Shown here in pieces: positions 9,742 to 19,174 of a stretch of DNA of 63,872 nucleotides; within the stretch, counting starts at the first letter, position 1; every line of letters begins with the position of its first letter. A model generated the notes under the pieces. The model searched no databases. It saw only the letters and a program-made list of their open reading frames with translations, and was not told the DNA's origin. Position numbers and translations under genes: made by a program. This DNA comes from Nocardioides albidus (lineage in GTDB: Bacteria; Actinomycetota; Actinomycetes; Propionibacteriales; Nocardioidaceae). The DNA is taken from NCBI RefSeq assembly GCF_006335005.1, contig NZ_VDMP01000026.1:195928-259799 (forward strand), in the 5' to 3' direction.

Positions 9742-10949
9742 GACGCCTCCTCGTGGCCGGGCTCGGCCGCCCACGGTAGCCAGGCGCGCAGGTGGAACTG
9801 GTCGACCGCGCCCGCTGCCTTCGAGTGAGCGATGCCGTGGGACAGCGTGCCGCCGCGCAGCTCGGCCCGTTCGGTGAGGCCGACCAGTCCCAGCCCGGCG
9901 CCGGGGGTTCGGCTGGGCCCGAAGCCGACCGCGTTCATCAGGACCACCTCGACGCCGTCGTCCGGCGAGCCGCCGATCCGGATCCGCAGCGTCGCCGCGG
10001 GCGCGTGCTTGGTGGCGTTCGTGATGCCCTCCTGCACGATCCGGTAGACGGTGCGTCCCACGACATCGGGCAGCTCGCCGCCGTCGACCAGGACGTCGTC
10101 GTACTCGATGGTGGCGCCGGCGGCGCGGGCGTCGGCCACGAGCGCGGTGAGGTCGGCGTACGTCGGCTGGGGACCGGTGAGGGGACCGGCAGCGTCGCTG
10201 CCGTCGACGTCGCGGAGCACGCCGAGCACCTCGCGCAGGTCGGTGAGCGCCTCGTGCGCCTTGGCCTGGATGACGGCGAGGCTGCTGCGCATCTGATCGG
10301 CGGAGAGGTCCTCGCGGAAGGTCAGCGCGCCTGCGTGCATCGAGATCTGGGAGATCCGGTGGGCGAGCACGTCGTGCATCTCGCGGGCGATCCGGGCGCG
10401 CTCGGTGGTCCGGGCCTGGACGGCGCGCAGGTCGCGCTCGGCCTCGGCCGTCTCCGCGCGCTGGCGCAGGGTCCAGATCAGCTCGCGGCGCGAGCCGATG
10501 AACATGCCCCACGCCAGCATGGCCGTGGCGACCGCGACGGTGAACGTCATGGTCAGCCACCACGGATCGGTGTCCTCGATCGGCTGGAGGGCGTAGTAGG
10601 CGGCGCTCAGCGTCACGTTGAGCACGCCCACGGCGATCACCTGCCACCACTGGCGGCGCGTGGCCAGGGAGACCACGGCGAGGGTGGACGGTCCGGCCGA
10701 CAACGAGCTGAACGGCGCCGCGAGCAGGCACAGCACCGCGATGGTGAGCGGCCACCGCCGGCGGAAGGCGGCGAGCACGAAGGTGACCAGACCCAGACCC
10801 AGGTCGATCCAGAACAGGACCGGCTGCCGGTCGAGCTGGTCGTCGAACACCGGCGACCACACCAGGAGCCCGATCGCCAGGGCCAGGAGATAGCGCCACA
10901 GCTGGCTGTACCAGCGCAGCCGCGGCTGGTAGTCCGCGGCCTGGTCCAT
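9738..10949 (-). CDS. HisKA_3-type sensor histidine kinase
   Basis: A 403-aa kinase with four or more N-terminal membrane helices (about residues 18-150), a short coiled coil (RQRAETAEAERDLRAVQ) and the HisKA_3 phospho-acceptor site ERARIAREMHDVLAHR. The C-terminal ATPase domain (VQEGITNATKHA; GAGLGLVGLTERA) is intact. It is translationally coupled to the NarL-type regulator and divergent from the ABC exporter operon, with 129 bp between the two. The signal is unknown; related systems respond to cell-envelope or antibiotic stress. Confidence 0.92.
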   Translation of the reverse strand: MDQAADYQPRLRWYSQLWRYLLALAIGLLVWSPVFDDQLDRQPVLFWIDLGLGLVTFVLAAFRRRWPLTIAVLCLLAAPFSSLSAGPSTLAVVSLATRRQWWQVIAVGVLNVTLSAAYYALQPIEDTDPWWLTMTFTVAVATAMLAWGMFIGSRRELIWTLRQRAETAEAERDLRAVQARTTERARIAREMHDVLAHRISQISMHAGALTFREDLSADQMRSSLAVIQAKAHEALTDLREVLGVLRDVDGSDAAGPLTGPQPTYADLTALVADARAAGATIEYDDVLVDGGELPDVVGRTVYRIVQEGITNATKHAPAATLRIRIGGSPDDGVEVVLMNAVGFGPSRTPGAGLGLVGLTERAELRGGTLSHGIAHSKAAGAVDQFHLRAWLPWAAEPGHEEAS

Positions 10950-11078
10950 GACTCGAGGCTACGGCTCGGCCGGCCGGCGGGGGGAGGGCCCCGGGACAGG
11001 GACGATCCCTACTTTGGTCGGGGCGACTCGCGACGTCCGTTCGATGTGCGGCTTCGCCCGGTCGGGCAGGCTGGGGCC

Positions 11079-12017
11079 ATGATCACCGTCGATCGACTCA
11101 CCAAGACCTACGGCGCGTTCACCGCCGTGGACGACGTCAGCTTCGTGTGCCAACCCGGCCGGGTGACCGGCTTCCTCGGACCCAACGGTGCCGGGAAGAC
11201 CACCACGATGCGGGTCATGGTCGGCCTCACCCTGCCCACCCGCGGCGAGGTCACCATCGGCGGCCTGCGCTACCACGACATCCCCAACCCGGGCCGCCAC
11301 GTCGGGACCCTGCTGGACGCGTCCGCGCAGCACGTCGGCCGCACGGGACGCGAGATCCTCGCCATCGCCGCCCAGACGATGGGCCTGCCGAAGACCCGGG
11401 TCGACGAGATGCTCGCTCTCGTCGGGCTCAACGACGACGAGGCGGGGCGCCGGCTGCGCAACTACTCGCTCGGCATGAAGCAGCGCCTCGGCATCGCCCA
11501 CGCCCTGCTCGGAGACCCGTCGGTCCTCATCCTCGACGAGCCCGCCAACGGCCTCGACCCGGCCGGTATCCGCTGGATGCGCGGCCTGCTCAAGGGGTAC
11601 GCCGACCGCGGCGGAACGGTGCTGCTGTCCAGCCACCTGCTGCACGAGGTCGAGCAGGTCGCCGACGAGATGATCCTGATCGGCAGGGGCAGGATCGTCG
11701 CCCGCGGCGACCGGGAGTCGCTCCTCGCGGGCGCCAACGGCACCCCGGTCACCCTGGTCACCTCCCTCGACAACACCGCGCTCGGCGCGGCCCTCACCCA
11801 TGCCGGGCACGCGGTCGAGCCGGTCGGTCCGGGCCTGCGCGTGCAGGCCAGCCCCGAGCAGGTCGGTCGCACCGCCCTCGGCGCCGGCGTCGTCCTGACC
11901 GATCTCCGATCCGGCGGCGCCGGACTGGAGGACCTCTTCCTCGAGCTCACCTCGGCCGACGCCCGCGAGGCCGTCGCCGGGCTCGCCGCCCCCACCACCG
12001 GAGGTCTCCCCGCATGA
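11079..12017 (+). CDS. ABC transporter ATP-binding protein (exporter type)
   Basis: A 312-aa ATPase with Walker A GPNGAGKTTT, Q-loop region, signature NYSLGMKQR, Walker B VLILDEPANGLD and the H-loop SSHLLHE. A C-terminal extension of about 90 residues is typical of the DrrA/BcrA-like class. The ATG at 11079 was chosen for homology and position. Its stop overlaps the permease ATG by 4 nt. It probably exports a drug, lipid or peptide under control of the adjacent two-component system. Confidence 0.92.
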   Translation: MITVDRLTKTYGAFTAVDDVSFVCQPGRVTGFLGPNGAGKTTTMRVMVGLTLPTRGEVTIGGLRYHDIPNPGRHVGTLLDASAQHVGRTGREILAIAAQTMGLPKTRVDEMLALVGLNDDEAGRRLRNYSLGMKQRLGIAHALLGDPSVLILDEPANGLDPAGIRWMRGLLKGYADRGGTVLLSSHLLHEVEQVADEMILIGRGRIVARGDRESLLAGANGTPVTLVTSLDNTALGAALTHAGHAVEPVGPGLRVQASPEQVGRTALGAGVVLTDLRSGGAGLEDLFLELTSADAREAVAGLAAPTTGGLPA

Positions 12018-12811
12018 ACACCCCCCTCGCTCCCACTCTCGACGTCTCCAGCACTCCGCGGACGCCGCTGAGCCGCCTGGTCGGTGTCGAGATCCGCAAG
12101 GCGATCGACACCCGCGCCGGGTTCTGGTTCGCCAGCTCGATCGTCGGCCTGGTCCTGGTCGTCCTGTTGATCTACACCCTCGCCGCACCCGACGCGGCGA
12201 AGAACTTCGGGGACATGCTGCAGGTGGCCGGGGGGGTCCTCGGCTACTTCCTGCCGATCCTGATCATCATGCTGGTCACCGGCGAGCAGTCCCAGCGCAA
12301 CGGGCTGGTGACCTTCACCCTCGAACCGCAGCGCTCCCGTGTCGTCGCCGCCAAGTTCCTGGCCGGCATCGCTCTCGCCGCGACGGTGATGGTCCTGGCG
12401 TTCCTCATCGCGCTGGTCTTCACCGCCGTCGCGGCGGCGACCGGCGCCACCCCCGAGTGGTCCGTCGAGGGCAGTCTGCTGTTCAACGGCTTCGTCCTGG
12501 CCAACCTGATCGGCATCTTCGTGGGCTTCGCCATCGCCATGCTGCTGATGAACACGCCGGCGGGCATCGTCGCCTACTTCGTCTACAGCCTGATCCTGCC
12601 CATCGCGGCCGGCATCCTCAGCGCTCTCAGCTCCGGGTTCGAGAAGATCGCGCCCTGGATCGAGTTCAACACCGCACAGACCCCTCTGTTCACCGGTGAC
12701 TACCAGCCGTCGGGCGAGGAATGGGCCCAGCTCGTCGTCACCGGGACCCTGTGGCTCGTCGTACCGCTGGTCCTGGGCACCCTGCGGCTGCTGCGGATCG
12801 AGTTCAAGTGA
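12014..12811 (+). CDS. ABC transporter permease
   Basis: A 265-aa membrane protein with six predicted helices, the first at [20 protein letters not shown]. It resembles ABC-2-type permeases and contains the segment [21 protein letters not shown] seen in that class (first 20 residues only cited as landmarks). Coupled by ATGA overlap to its ATPase. A 49-bp spacer then leads to rph, whose own promoter-like box (TAGGTT, 12848-12853) lies within it. Confidence 0.88.
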   Translation: MNTPLAPTLDVSSTPRTPLSRLVGVEIRKAIDTRAGFWFASSIVGLVLVVLLIYTLAAPDAAKNFGDMLQVAGGVLGYFLPILIIMLVTGEQSQRNGLVTFTLEPQRSRVVAAKFLAGIALAATVMVLAFLIALVFTAVAAATGATPEWSVEGSLLFNGFVLANLIGIFVGFAIAMLLMNTPAGIVAYFVYSLILPIAAGILSALSSGFEKIAPWIEFNTAQTPLFTGDYQPSGEEWAQLVVTGTLWLVVPLVLGTLRLLRIEFK

Positions 12812-12860
12812 TCCGGTAGCGCCGAGGTCGCGTCGTCGGCCGGTCGGTAGGTTGCTCCCC

Positions 12861-13563
<703 letters not shown>

Positions 13564-13571
<8 letters not shown>

Positions 13572-14193
13572 CGCGCCCCGCGTGCTGGTCGCCTCCCGCA
13601 ACGCCAAGAAGCTCGAGGAGATGCGCAGGATCCTCGTCGAGCACATGACGGCCGTCGCGGTCGTCGGTCTCGACGACGTGGCGGCCTACGACGAGCCGGT
13701 CGAGGACGAGCCGACCTTCGAGGGCAACGCGCTGCTCAAGGCCCGCGCGGGCGTCGCGGCGACCGGTCTGCCCACGCTGGCGGACGACTCGGGACTGTGC
13801 GTCGACGCGCTCAACGGGATGCCCGGCGTCCTGTCGGCACGTTGGTCCGGCCCGCCGCCGGGCTCGAAGGAGGGGCAGGACGAGCGCAACAACGAGCTGT
13901 TGCTCGCCCAGCTGCACGACGTCCCGGACGAGCGCCGTACCGCCCACTTCGCGTGCGCCGTCGCCCTCGTCCACCCCGACGGGCGCGAGCTCGTGGTCGA
14001 GGGCCGCATGGACGGCCGGGTCATCCGCGAGGTGCGGGGCAGCGGCGGCTTCGGGTACGACGTCCTCTTCGTCGCCGACGACCGTCCCGGCCCGACGACC
14101 GCCGAGCTGTCCCGCGAGGACAAGGACGCGATCTCGCACCGCGGCAAGGCGCTGCGCGAGATCGCGCCGCTCGTGGCGCAGCTGCTGTCCTGA
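13564..14193 (+). CDS. rdgB: Non-canonical purine NTP pyrophosphatase (XTP/dITP diphosphatase)
   Basis: A 209-aa HAM1/RdgB-family house-cleaning enzyme that hydrolyses dITP and XTP to monophosphates. Visible motifs are the N-terminal [59 protein letters not shown] and SHRGKAL. The GTG at 13564 overlaps the rph end. An unusual tRNA gene follows on the opposite strand. Confidence 0.95.
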
Positions 14194-14211
14194 CGCCTCG
14201 ACCTGGCTGTG

Positions 14212-14286
14212 TGCGCCCGGTGAGATTCGAACTCACACTGGTACGGACCTAAACCGCATGCCTCCTGCCAGTTGGGCTACGGGCGC
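14212..14286 (-). tRNA. tRNA with anticodon UAG (Leu, CUA) but a short variable loop
   Basis: On the minus strand a full cloverleaf folds: acceptor GCGCCCG/CGGGCGC, a D-arm with a 3-bp GCC/GGC stem, anticodon stem TGCGG/CCGTA with loop TTTAGGT, a 5-nt variable loop CCAGT, and T-arm GTGAG-TTCGAAT-CTCAC with discriminator A. CCA is not encoded. The anticodon reads as UAG, which specifies leucine, yet bacterial tRNA-Leu normally carries a long (class II) variable arm. It could be a divergent class I tRNA with another identity, a decayed copy or a specialised molecule. Confidence 0.8.
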
Positions 14287-14348
14287 TCGGCCCACACCCT
14301 AGGCCCCGTTCGATTGCCGCCCGGGGTGGACCCGGGCAGGATCGTCGC

Positions 14349-15575
14349 ATGGCCATCGACCTGGGCGCCCTGACCGCGATCTACGAGGACCTGCACCGCC
14401 ACCCCGAGCTCGGCCGGCAGGAGCACCGCACGGCCGGGATCGTGGCCGAGCAGCTGCGCGCCGTCGGGTACGACGTCACCACCGGCGTCGGCGGGACCGG
14501 CGTCGTCGGCGTGCTCGAGCGCGGCAGCGGGCCGACGGTCCTGCTGCGCGCCGACATGGACGCGCTGCCGGTCCTCGAGGAGACCGGCCTGCCCTACTCC
14601 AGCACGGCGACGGCGACCAACGCCGAGGGCGAGACGGTCCCCGTGATGCACGCGTGCGGACACGACGTGCACACCACCTGCCTGCTCGGCGCGGCGGCCG
14701 CGCTGGCCGACGACGCCGGTTGGCGGGGCCGGCTGCTGCTGGTCTTCCAGCCCGACGAGGAGGGCGGCAGCGGGGCGAGGGCGATGGTCGACGACGGCCT
14801 GTTCGAGCGATTCGGCACGCCGGCCGTCGTGCTCGGGCAGCACGTGGCGCCGATCCCGGTGGGTGTCCTCGGAGTCCGGTCCGGACCGGCCTTCGCGGCG
14901 TCCGACACCCTGCGGATCACGATGCACGGCGTGGGCGGTCACGGCTCGCGTCCGGAGGCGACGGTCGATCCGGTCGTGATGGGTGCGGCGCTCGTGCAGC
15001 GGTTGCAGACGGTCGTGTCGCGCGAGGTCGCGGCCACCGACACGGTCGTCGTCACCGTCGGCTCCTTCCACGCGGGCGTCGCCTCCAACGTCATCCCGGA
15101 CGCGGCGGTGCTCGGGCTGAGCATCCGGACCGCCGACGAGCGGGTGCGGGCGAAGGTGCTGGCCGCGGTGGAGAGGATGGCCCGGGCCGAGGCCGCCGCG
15201 GCCGGCGCCCCCCGGGAGCCCACGATCGAGGTGCGCGACTCCTTCCCGCCCGTCGTCAACGACGCGGCGGCCTGCGAGCAGGTCCGGACGGCGTTCGCCG
15301 CCGCGTCCCGCTGGCTCGTGGTCGATCCCGGGCCGGTGACCGGGAGCGAGGACGTCGGCATCCTGGCCACCGCCGCCGGCGCACCGTGCGCCTACTGGCT
15401 GCTCGGTGGCGCGGACCCGGCGCCGTTCGCGGGCGCTACGACCGCCGAGGAGATCGGCAACGTCGTCGCTGATCTGCCCTCCAACCACTCGCCGCGCTTC
15501 GCCCCGCTCGCCGGCCCCACGCTGGAGTCGGGCGTCGCGGCGCTGGTGACGGCGGCGCGGTCCTGGCTCGTCTGA
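14349..15575 (+). CDS. M20D-family metal-dependent amidohydrolase
   Basis: A 408-aa cytoplasmic amidohydrolase of the group that includes hippurate and indole-3-acetyl-amino-acid hydrolases. Di-metal site landmarks are HRHPELG, RADMDALPV, MHACGHDVH, QPDEEGG and a C-terminal SNHSPRF. The central dimerisation domain has GVGGHGSRPEATVDP. It stands alone between the tRNA and a convergent gene. Its family membership is clear; the link to the IAA cluster about 10 kb downstream is only a possibility. Confidence 0.9.
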   Translation: MAIDLGALTAIYEDLHRHPELGRQEHRTAGIVAEQLRAVGYDVTTGVGGTGVVGVLERGSGPTVLLRADMDALPVLEETGLPYSSTATATNAEGETVPVMHACGHDVHTTCLLGAAAALADDAGWRGRLLLVFQPDEEGGSGARAMVDDGLFERFGTPAVVLGQHVAPIPVGVLGVRSGPAFAASDTLRITMHGVGGHGSRPEATVDPVVMGAALVQRLQTVVSREVAATDTVVVTVGSFHAGVASNVIPDAAVLGLSIRTADERVRAKVLAAVERMARAEAAAAGAPREPTIEVRDSFPPVVNDAAACEQVRTAFAAASRWLVVDPGPVTGSEDVGILATAAGAPCAYWLLGGADPAPFAGATTAEEIGNVVADLPSNHSPRFAPLAGPTLESGVAALVTAARSWLV

Positions 15576-15610
15576 GCCAGGGCAGCTCTCACCCTGCTCT
15601 CACCCTGCTC

Positions 15611-16825
15611 TCACTCGGTCCACTGCCAGCTGCCGAGGATCTCCTCGAACTCGGTGAGCACGTCGTCGTCGCCGTCCTTGAGCGAGACGGTGATCGAGTA
15701 CGCCGTGTCGCCGCTGATCACGAGATAGGAGCGCTGCGCGACCTCGACGCCGCCCTCGTTGGTGCGGCTGATGTCCACGCCGAGGGCCGTCTCGCCGCCG
15801 ATCGTCGTGTCGTCGATCTCGGTGGTGGAGGCGGTGTCGTCGCCGTCGGTCAGCGCGGTCTGCCAGTCGTCCTTCAGGTCGTCGGGGTCGGTGCTGCCGT
15901 AGGCCGACTGCGTCTCGACGATCACGTTGGCGCGCGCGGTGTTGAAGGTCGCGCCCCAGATGAAGACCCGGTCGAGCGTGGTCAGGCCGGGGTTGTCGGC
16001 GACGAAGTCGTCGGTGCCGTCCTTCCAGCCTTCGGGCAGCTGGGCCTCGTAGCCGGTGCCGAAGGCATTGGCATCGGTGCCGGCGCTGCTCTCGTCACTG
16101 GCCTCGTCGCTCGCCTCGTCGCTCGTCTCGTCCGTGGACTCGGCGGTCTTCGACGACGAGTCGTCGGCCGCCTTCTCGTCGTCGCTGCCCGCGACGGCGA
16201 GGATGCCGATGATGCCGGCCACGACGACCACGAGGGCGACGGCGATGGCGGCGACGATGAACCCGGTGCTGGATTTCCTGCTCGGCGGCGGCGGCGGGAC
16301 CCACGGGCCCTGGCCCGGCGCCGGGTACGACGGGGGGCCGGGCTGATGGACGGACTGGCCGGGCTGATGGACGGGCTGATGGACGGGCTGGACGGGCTGA
16401 TGGATCGGCGAGGTCACCGGCGGCTGCAGGGGAGCGGTCCCACCGGGGCCGTGGCCGGGCGGCGCCGCCGTACCGGCGTCGGGGTCGAGCCCGTCGACGA
16501 GCGACTCGGGCACCTTGCCGAGCGCGAACCCGAGGACCGCGATCGCCCACTGGCAGCCGCGGACGTCGGCGCTGCCGCGGTCGCGGGCCAGGCGCTGTCC
16601 GGCCGACTCGACGGCGTGGGCGGGGGCGGCTCCGCTGTCGAGCATGGTGACGAGCCCGTCGAGGGCGCCGAGCCGGACCGCGTCGGTGAGCAGGTTGATG
16701 GTGCCGCTGGACGCCTGCCCCTCGTCGAGGTAGTCGTCGAGCGAGCCGCGGAACGCGGTGGCGTCGCCGAAGAGGGCGGTGCCGTGGTCGCGGGCGAGCT
16801 CGGCGAGCGACTGGTGGAGCTTCAT
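15611..16825 (-). CDS. Hypothetical bitopic membrane protein with Pro/His/Gln linker
   Basis: A 404-aa protein I cannot assign to a family. Residues 1-120 form a soluble, mostly helical domain (MKLHQSLAELARDHGTALFG). Then comes a repetitive linker of HQPV/HQPG units, one membrane span (FIVAAIAVALVVVVAGIIGILAV, about 190-212), an acidic Ser/Asp/Glu-rich segment (SDEASDEASDE) and a C-terminal beta-rich domain outside the cell. The linker DNA is a degenerate 12-bp tandem array (about 16343-16405). It lies 34 bp downstream of bcp on the same strand. Confidence 0.8.
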   Translation of the reverse strand: MKLHQSLAELARDHGTALFGDATAFRGSLDDYLDEGQASSGTINLLTDAVRLGALDGLVTMLDSGAAPAHAVESAGQRLARDRGSADVRGCQWAIAVLGFALGKVPESLVDGLDPDAGTAAPPGHGPGGTAPLQPPVTSPIHQPVQPVHQPVHQPGQSVHQPGPPSYPAPGQGPWVPPPPPSRKSSTGFIVAAIAVALVVVVAGIIGILAVAGSDDEKAADDSSSKTAESTDETSDEASDEASDESSAGTDANAFGTGYEAQLPEGWKDGTDDFVADNPGLTTLDRVFIWGATFNTARANVIVETQSAYGSTDPDDLKDDWQTALTDGDDTASTTEIDDTTIGGETALGVDISRTNEGGVEVAQRSYLVISGDTAYSITVSLKDGDDDVLTEFEEILGSWQWTE

Positions 16826-16859
16826 CGGTGTCCTTCGGGTGCGGGCAGTGCGGGAAGGG

Positions 16860-17354
16860 TCAGGCGGGCGCGACGGGGAGGCCCAGGTCCTTGCGGAGCT
16901 TCGCGACGTGCCCGGTCGCCTTGACGTTGTACTGGGCGAGCTCGACGGTGCCGTCGGGGTCGACGACGAAGGTCGAGCGGATGACGCCCTCGACGACCTT
17001 GCCGTAGAGCTTCTTCTCGCCGTACGCGCCGTAGGCCCGGTGGACCGCGAGCTCGGGGTCGGCGAGCAGGGTGATGGTGAGGCCGTCGCGCTCGCGGAAC
17101 TTGGCGAGCTTGGTCGTGGTGTCCTTGGAGATGCCGACGACCGTGTAGCCGGCGCCCTGGAGGGCGTCGAGGGAGTCGGTGAAGTCGCACGCCTGCTTGG
17201 TGCAGCCGGGCGTCATCGCCGCCGGGTAGAAGTAGACGATGACCTTGCGACCCTCCTGCAGGAGGTCGTAGAGGTTGACCTCGTCGCCCTGGTCGGAGGC
17301 GAGGGAGAAGTCGGGGGCGCGGTCACCGGGGGACAGCCTGGCCTGGTCGCTCAT
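16860..17354 (-). CDS. bcp: Peroxiredoxin, BCP/PrxQ type
   Basis: A 164-aa thiol peroxidase reducing H2O2 and organic peroxides with thioredoxin as reductant. Catalytic motif TPGCTKQACDF has the peroxidatic and resolving cysteines five residues apart, as in the PrxQ/BCP subgroup. The N-terminal APDFSLASDQGDEV is typical. The ATG at 17354 faces the metal importer operon, so the Nur-like box at 17390-17406 lies in the shared 131-bp intergenic region. Confidence 0.94.
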   Translation of the reverse strand: MSDQARLSPGDRAPDFSLASDQGDEVNLYDLLQEGRKVIVYFYPAAMTPGCTKQACDFTDSLDALQGAGYTVVGISKDTTTKLAKFRERDGLTITLLADPELAVHRAYGAYGEKKLYGKVVEGVIRSTFVVDPDGTVELAQYNVKATGHVAKLRKDLGLPVAPA

Positions 17355-17389
17355 CGGGGGTGGCTACCTCTCCTGACGGGCAGGTGCTG

Positions 17390-17406
17390 TTGCAACTGCT
17401 ATGCAA
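17390..17406 (+). promoter_or_regulatory. Nur-like (nickel repressor) operator before the metal importer
   Basis: The sequence TTGCAA-CTGCT-ATGCAA matches the Streptomyces Nur box tTGCaa-N5-ttGCAA at all but one position. A TAAGAT -10 box begins immediately after it (17407-17412), where repressor binding would block RNA polymerase. A second imperfect hairpin (GATGGGTC ... GACCATC, 17410-17432) lies in the leader. The site indicates nickel as the transported metal (inference). Confidence 0.72.
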
Positions 17407-17485
17407 TAAGATGGGTCGTGCTCGTGACCATCTAACTACCCCGGTGCGGTCCGTCCGAACACCGGATCGAGGCAGGTGCCCCCTC

Positions 17486-18181
17486 ATGCACGTCCCTGAC
17501 GGCTTCCTGGACGCGCCGACCTCCGTGGCGACCGGCGTGGTCGCCGCGGCCGGCGTCGGGATCGCATTGCGCAAGGCGCGAGCCGAGCTCGACGACCGCA
17601 CCGCGCCCATGGCGGGCCTGGTCGCCGCGTTCGTCTTCGCCGGCCAGATGATCAACTTCCCCGTCGGCGCCGGCACCAGCGGCCACCTCCTCGGCGGGGC
17701 GCTGGCCGCCGTGCTCGTCGGGCCGTGGACCGGGGCGCTGTGCATCAGCGTCGTCCTCCTCGTCCAAGCCCTCTTCATGGCCGACGGCGGCCTCACCGCC
17801 CTCGGCACCAACATCACCCTCATGGGCCTGGTCGGCGTGTTCGTCGGGTACGCCGTCTTCCGCCTCACCCTGGCCGTGCTGCCGCGCAAGGTCGGCTCGG
17901 TGCCCGCCGCCGCCGGGCTGGGTGCGCTGGTCTCCGTGCCCGCCGCCGCGGGCGTCTTCACGCTGCTGTTCGCGGTCGGCGGCACCGCCGACGTCGCCGT
18001 CGACAGGGTGCTCGCCGCGATGCTGGGCTGGCATACGGTGATCGGGATCGGCGAGGCCGTCGTGACCGGCCTGGTCGTCAGCGCGGTCGTCGCGTCGCGG
18101 CCGGACCTGGTCCACGGCGCCCGGGGCCTGGCCCGGCCCACCTCGCTGCGCACCGAGCCGGTGGGGGAGGTCGCGGCATGA
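17486..18181 (+). CDS. CbiM/NikM-type substrate-binding (S) component of an ECF metal importer
   Basis: A 231-aa membrane protein with about seven helices. It begins MHVPDGFLD; the N-terminal Met-His is the metal-binding signature of CbiM/NikM proteins. Conserved loops AGQMINFPVGAGTSGHLLGG and DGGLTALGTNI (partial landmarks) are present. It is the first gene of a four-gene operon and overlaps the next by 4 nt. A Nur-like box upstream argues for Ni(II) rather than Co(II). Confidence 0.93.
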   Translation: MHVPDGFLDAPTSVATGVVAAAGVGIALRKARAELDDRTAPMAGLVAAFVFAGQMINFPVGAGTSGHLLGGALAAVLVGPWTGALCISVVLLVQALFMADGGLTALGTNITLMGLVGVFVGYAVFRLTLAVLPRKVGSVPAAAGLGALVSVPAAAGVFTLLFAVGGTADVAVDRVLAAMLGWHTVIGIGEAVVTGLVVSAVVASRPDLVHGARGLARPTSLRTEPVGEVAA

Positions 18182-18477
18182 CGACCCGCCGCTTCCTGCT
18201 GGCCGGCCTCCTCGTCGCCCTGCTCCTCGCCGGCTTCGGCAGCTACTACGCCAGCAGCCATCCCGACGGTCTCGAGTACGTCGCCGGCGAGACCGGCTTC
18301 GGCGACACCGCGAAGGACCCGGTCGACACCGGCAGCCCGTTCGCCGACTACGGCACCTCGGGCGTCGACGACGAACGGCTCAGCGGCGGCATCGCCGGTG
18401 TCGCCGGGGTCGGTCTCACCCTCCTGATCGGCGGCGGACTGTTCTGGACGCTTCGCCGTCGCGAGACCCGGGCCTGA
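18178..18477 (+). CDS. PDGLE-domain accessory subunit (NikN/CbiN-like)
   Basis: A 99-aa protein with an N-terminal transmembrane helix (FLLAGLLVALLLAGFGSYYAS), an extracytoplasmic segment containing SSHPDGLEYVA (the PDGLE motif) and a C-terminal helix (IAGVAGVGLTLLIGGGLFW). In nickel/cobalt ECF systems this subunit is required with the M component for uptake. It is coupled to the gene upstream by an ATGA overlap. Confidence 0.9.
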   Translation: MTTRRFLLAGLLVALLLAGFGSYYASSHPDGLEYVAGETGFGDTAKDPVDTGSPFADYGTSGVDDERLSGGIAGVAGVGLTLLIGGGLFWTLRRRETRA

Positions 18478-18484
18478 CGACGAG

Positions 18485-19174
18485 ATGGGCGCCGGACACG
18501 GACACCGACTGCACTTCCACGCTCACTCCGTGGTCCACCGGGCGCCGGCCCACTTGAAGATCCTCCTCCTGCTGGCCTTCGTGCTCACGGTCGTCGCGAC
18601 CCCGCGCGAGTGGTATCCCGTCTTCGCCGGCTACCTCGCCCTCCTCCTCGGCGTGGTCCTGCTGGCCCGGGTCCCGCTGACCTACCTGCTGCCGCGGATG
18701 GTGGTCGAGGTCCCGTTCCTGCTGTTCGCGGCGCTGATGCCCTTCGTCGCCGAGGGCCCGCGCGTCGTCGTACCCCTCGGCGCCTGGGACGTCTCGGTCT
18801 CGGAGTCGGGCCTGCTGGCGGCCTGGGGCCTGGTCGCCAAGGGCACCCTCGGCGTGCTGGCCTCGCTGACGCTCGCCGCGACCACCGAGCCCACCGACGT
18901 GCTCCGCGGGCTGCAGCGGCTGCGGCTGCCCGACCTGCTGGTGCAGATCATGGGCTTCATGATCCGCTACCTCGACGTGGTCACCGGCGACCTGGGCCGG
19001 ATGATCACCGCGATGCGCTCGCGCGGCGTCGACCCGCGCTCGCCGCGTCACTGGCCCGCGCTCGCGCGCACGCTCGGCGCCCTGTTCGTGCGCTCCTACG
19101 AGCGGGGGGAGCGGGTCCACCTCGCGATGCTCTCCCGCGGGTACGACGGCCGGCTGCCCGGAGACGCGCGATGA
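18485..19174 (+). CDS. EcfT/CbiQ transmembrane coupling subunit
   Basis: A 229-aa membrane protein with a His-rich cytoplasmic N-terminus (HGHRLHFHAHSVVH), perhaps a metal-handling tail. The membrane helices are followed by the coupling-helix signatures AMRSRGVDPRS and AMLSRGYDG that contact the ATPase. It overlaps the ATPase start by 4 nt. Confidence 0.92.
   Translation: MGAGHGHRLHFHAHSVVHRAPAHLKILLLLAFVLTVVATPREWYPVFAGYLALLLGVVLLARVPLTYLLPRMVVEVPFLLFAALMPFVAEGPRVVVPLGAWDVSVSESGLLAAWGLVAKGTLGVLASLTLAATTEPTDVLRGLQRLRLPDLLVQIMGFMIRYLDVVTGDLGRMITAMRSRGVDPRSPRHWPALARTLGALFVRSYERGERVHLAMLSRGYDGRLPGDAR

Noticed and set aside
9792..11078. Long forward extension before the ABC ATPase
   Set aside because: It runs antisense to the kinase and lacks conserved motifs; the ATPase family starts at 11079.
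14212..14286. The UAG-anticodon tRNA as an amber suppressor
   Set aside because: An amber suppressor would need anticodon CUA; UAG pairs with CUA leucine codons.
17410..17485. Cobalamin or Ni/Co riboswitch in the importer leader
   Set aside because: The leader is only about 65 nt after the -10 box and lacks the conserved cores; only one short imperfect hairpin is present.
18416..19120. Reverse frame antisense to the ECF T subunit
   Set aside because: His/Gln/Glu/Gly-rich shadow translation without motifs; the forward genes are clear.
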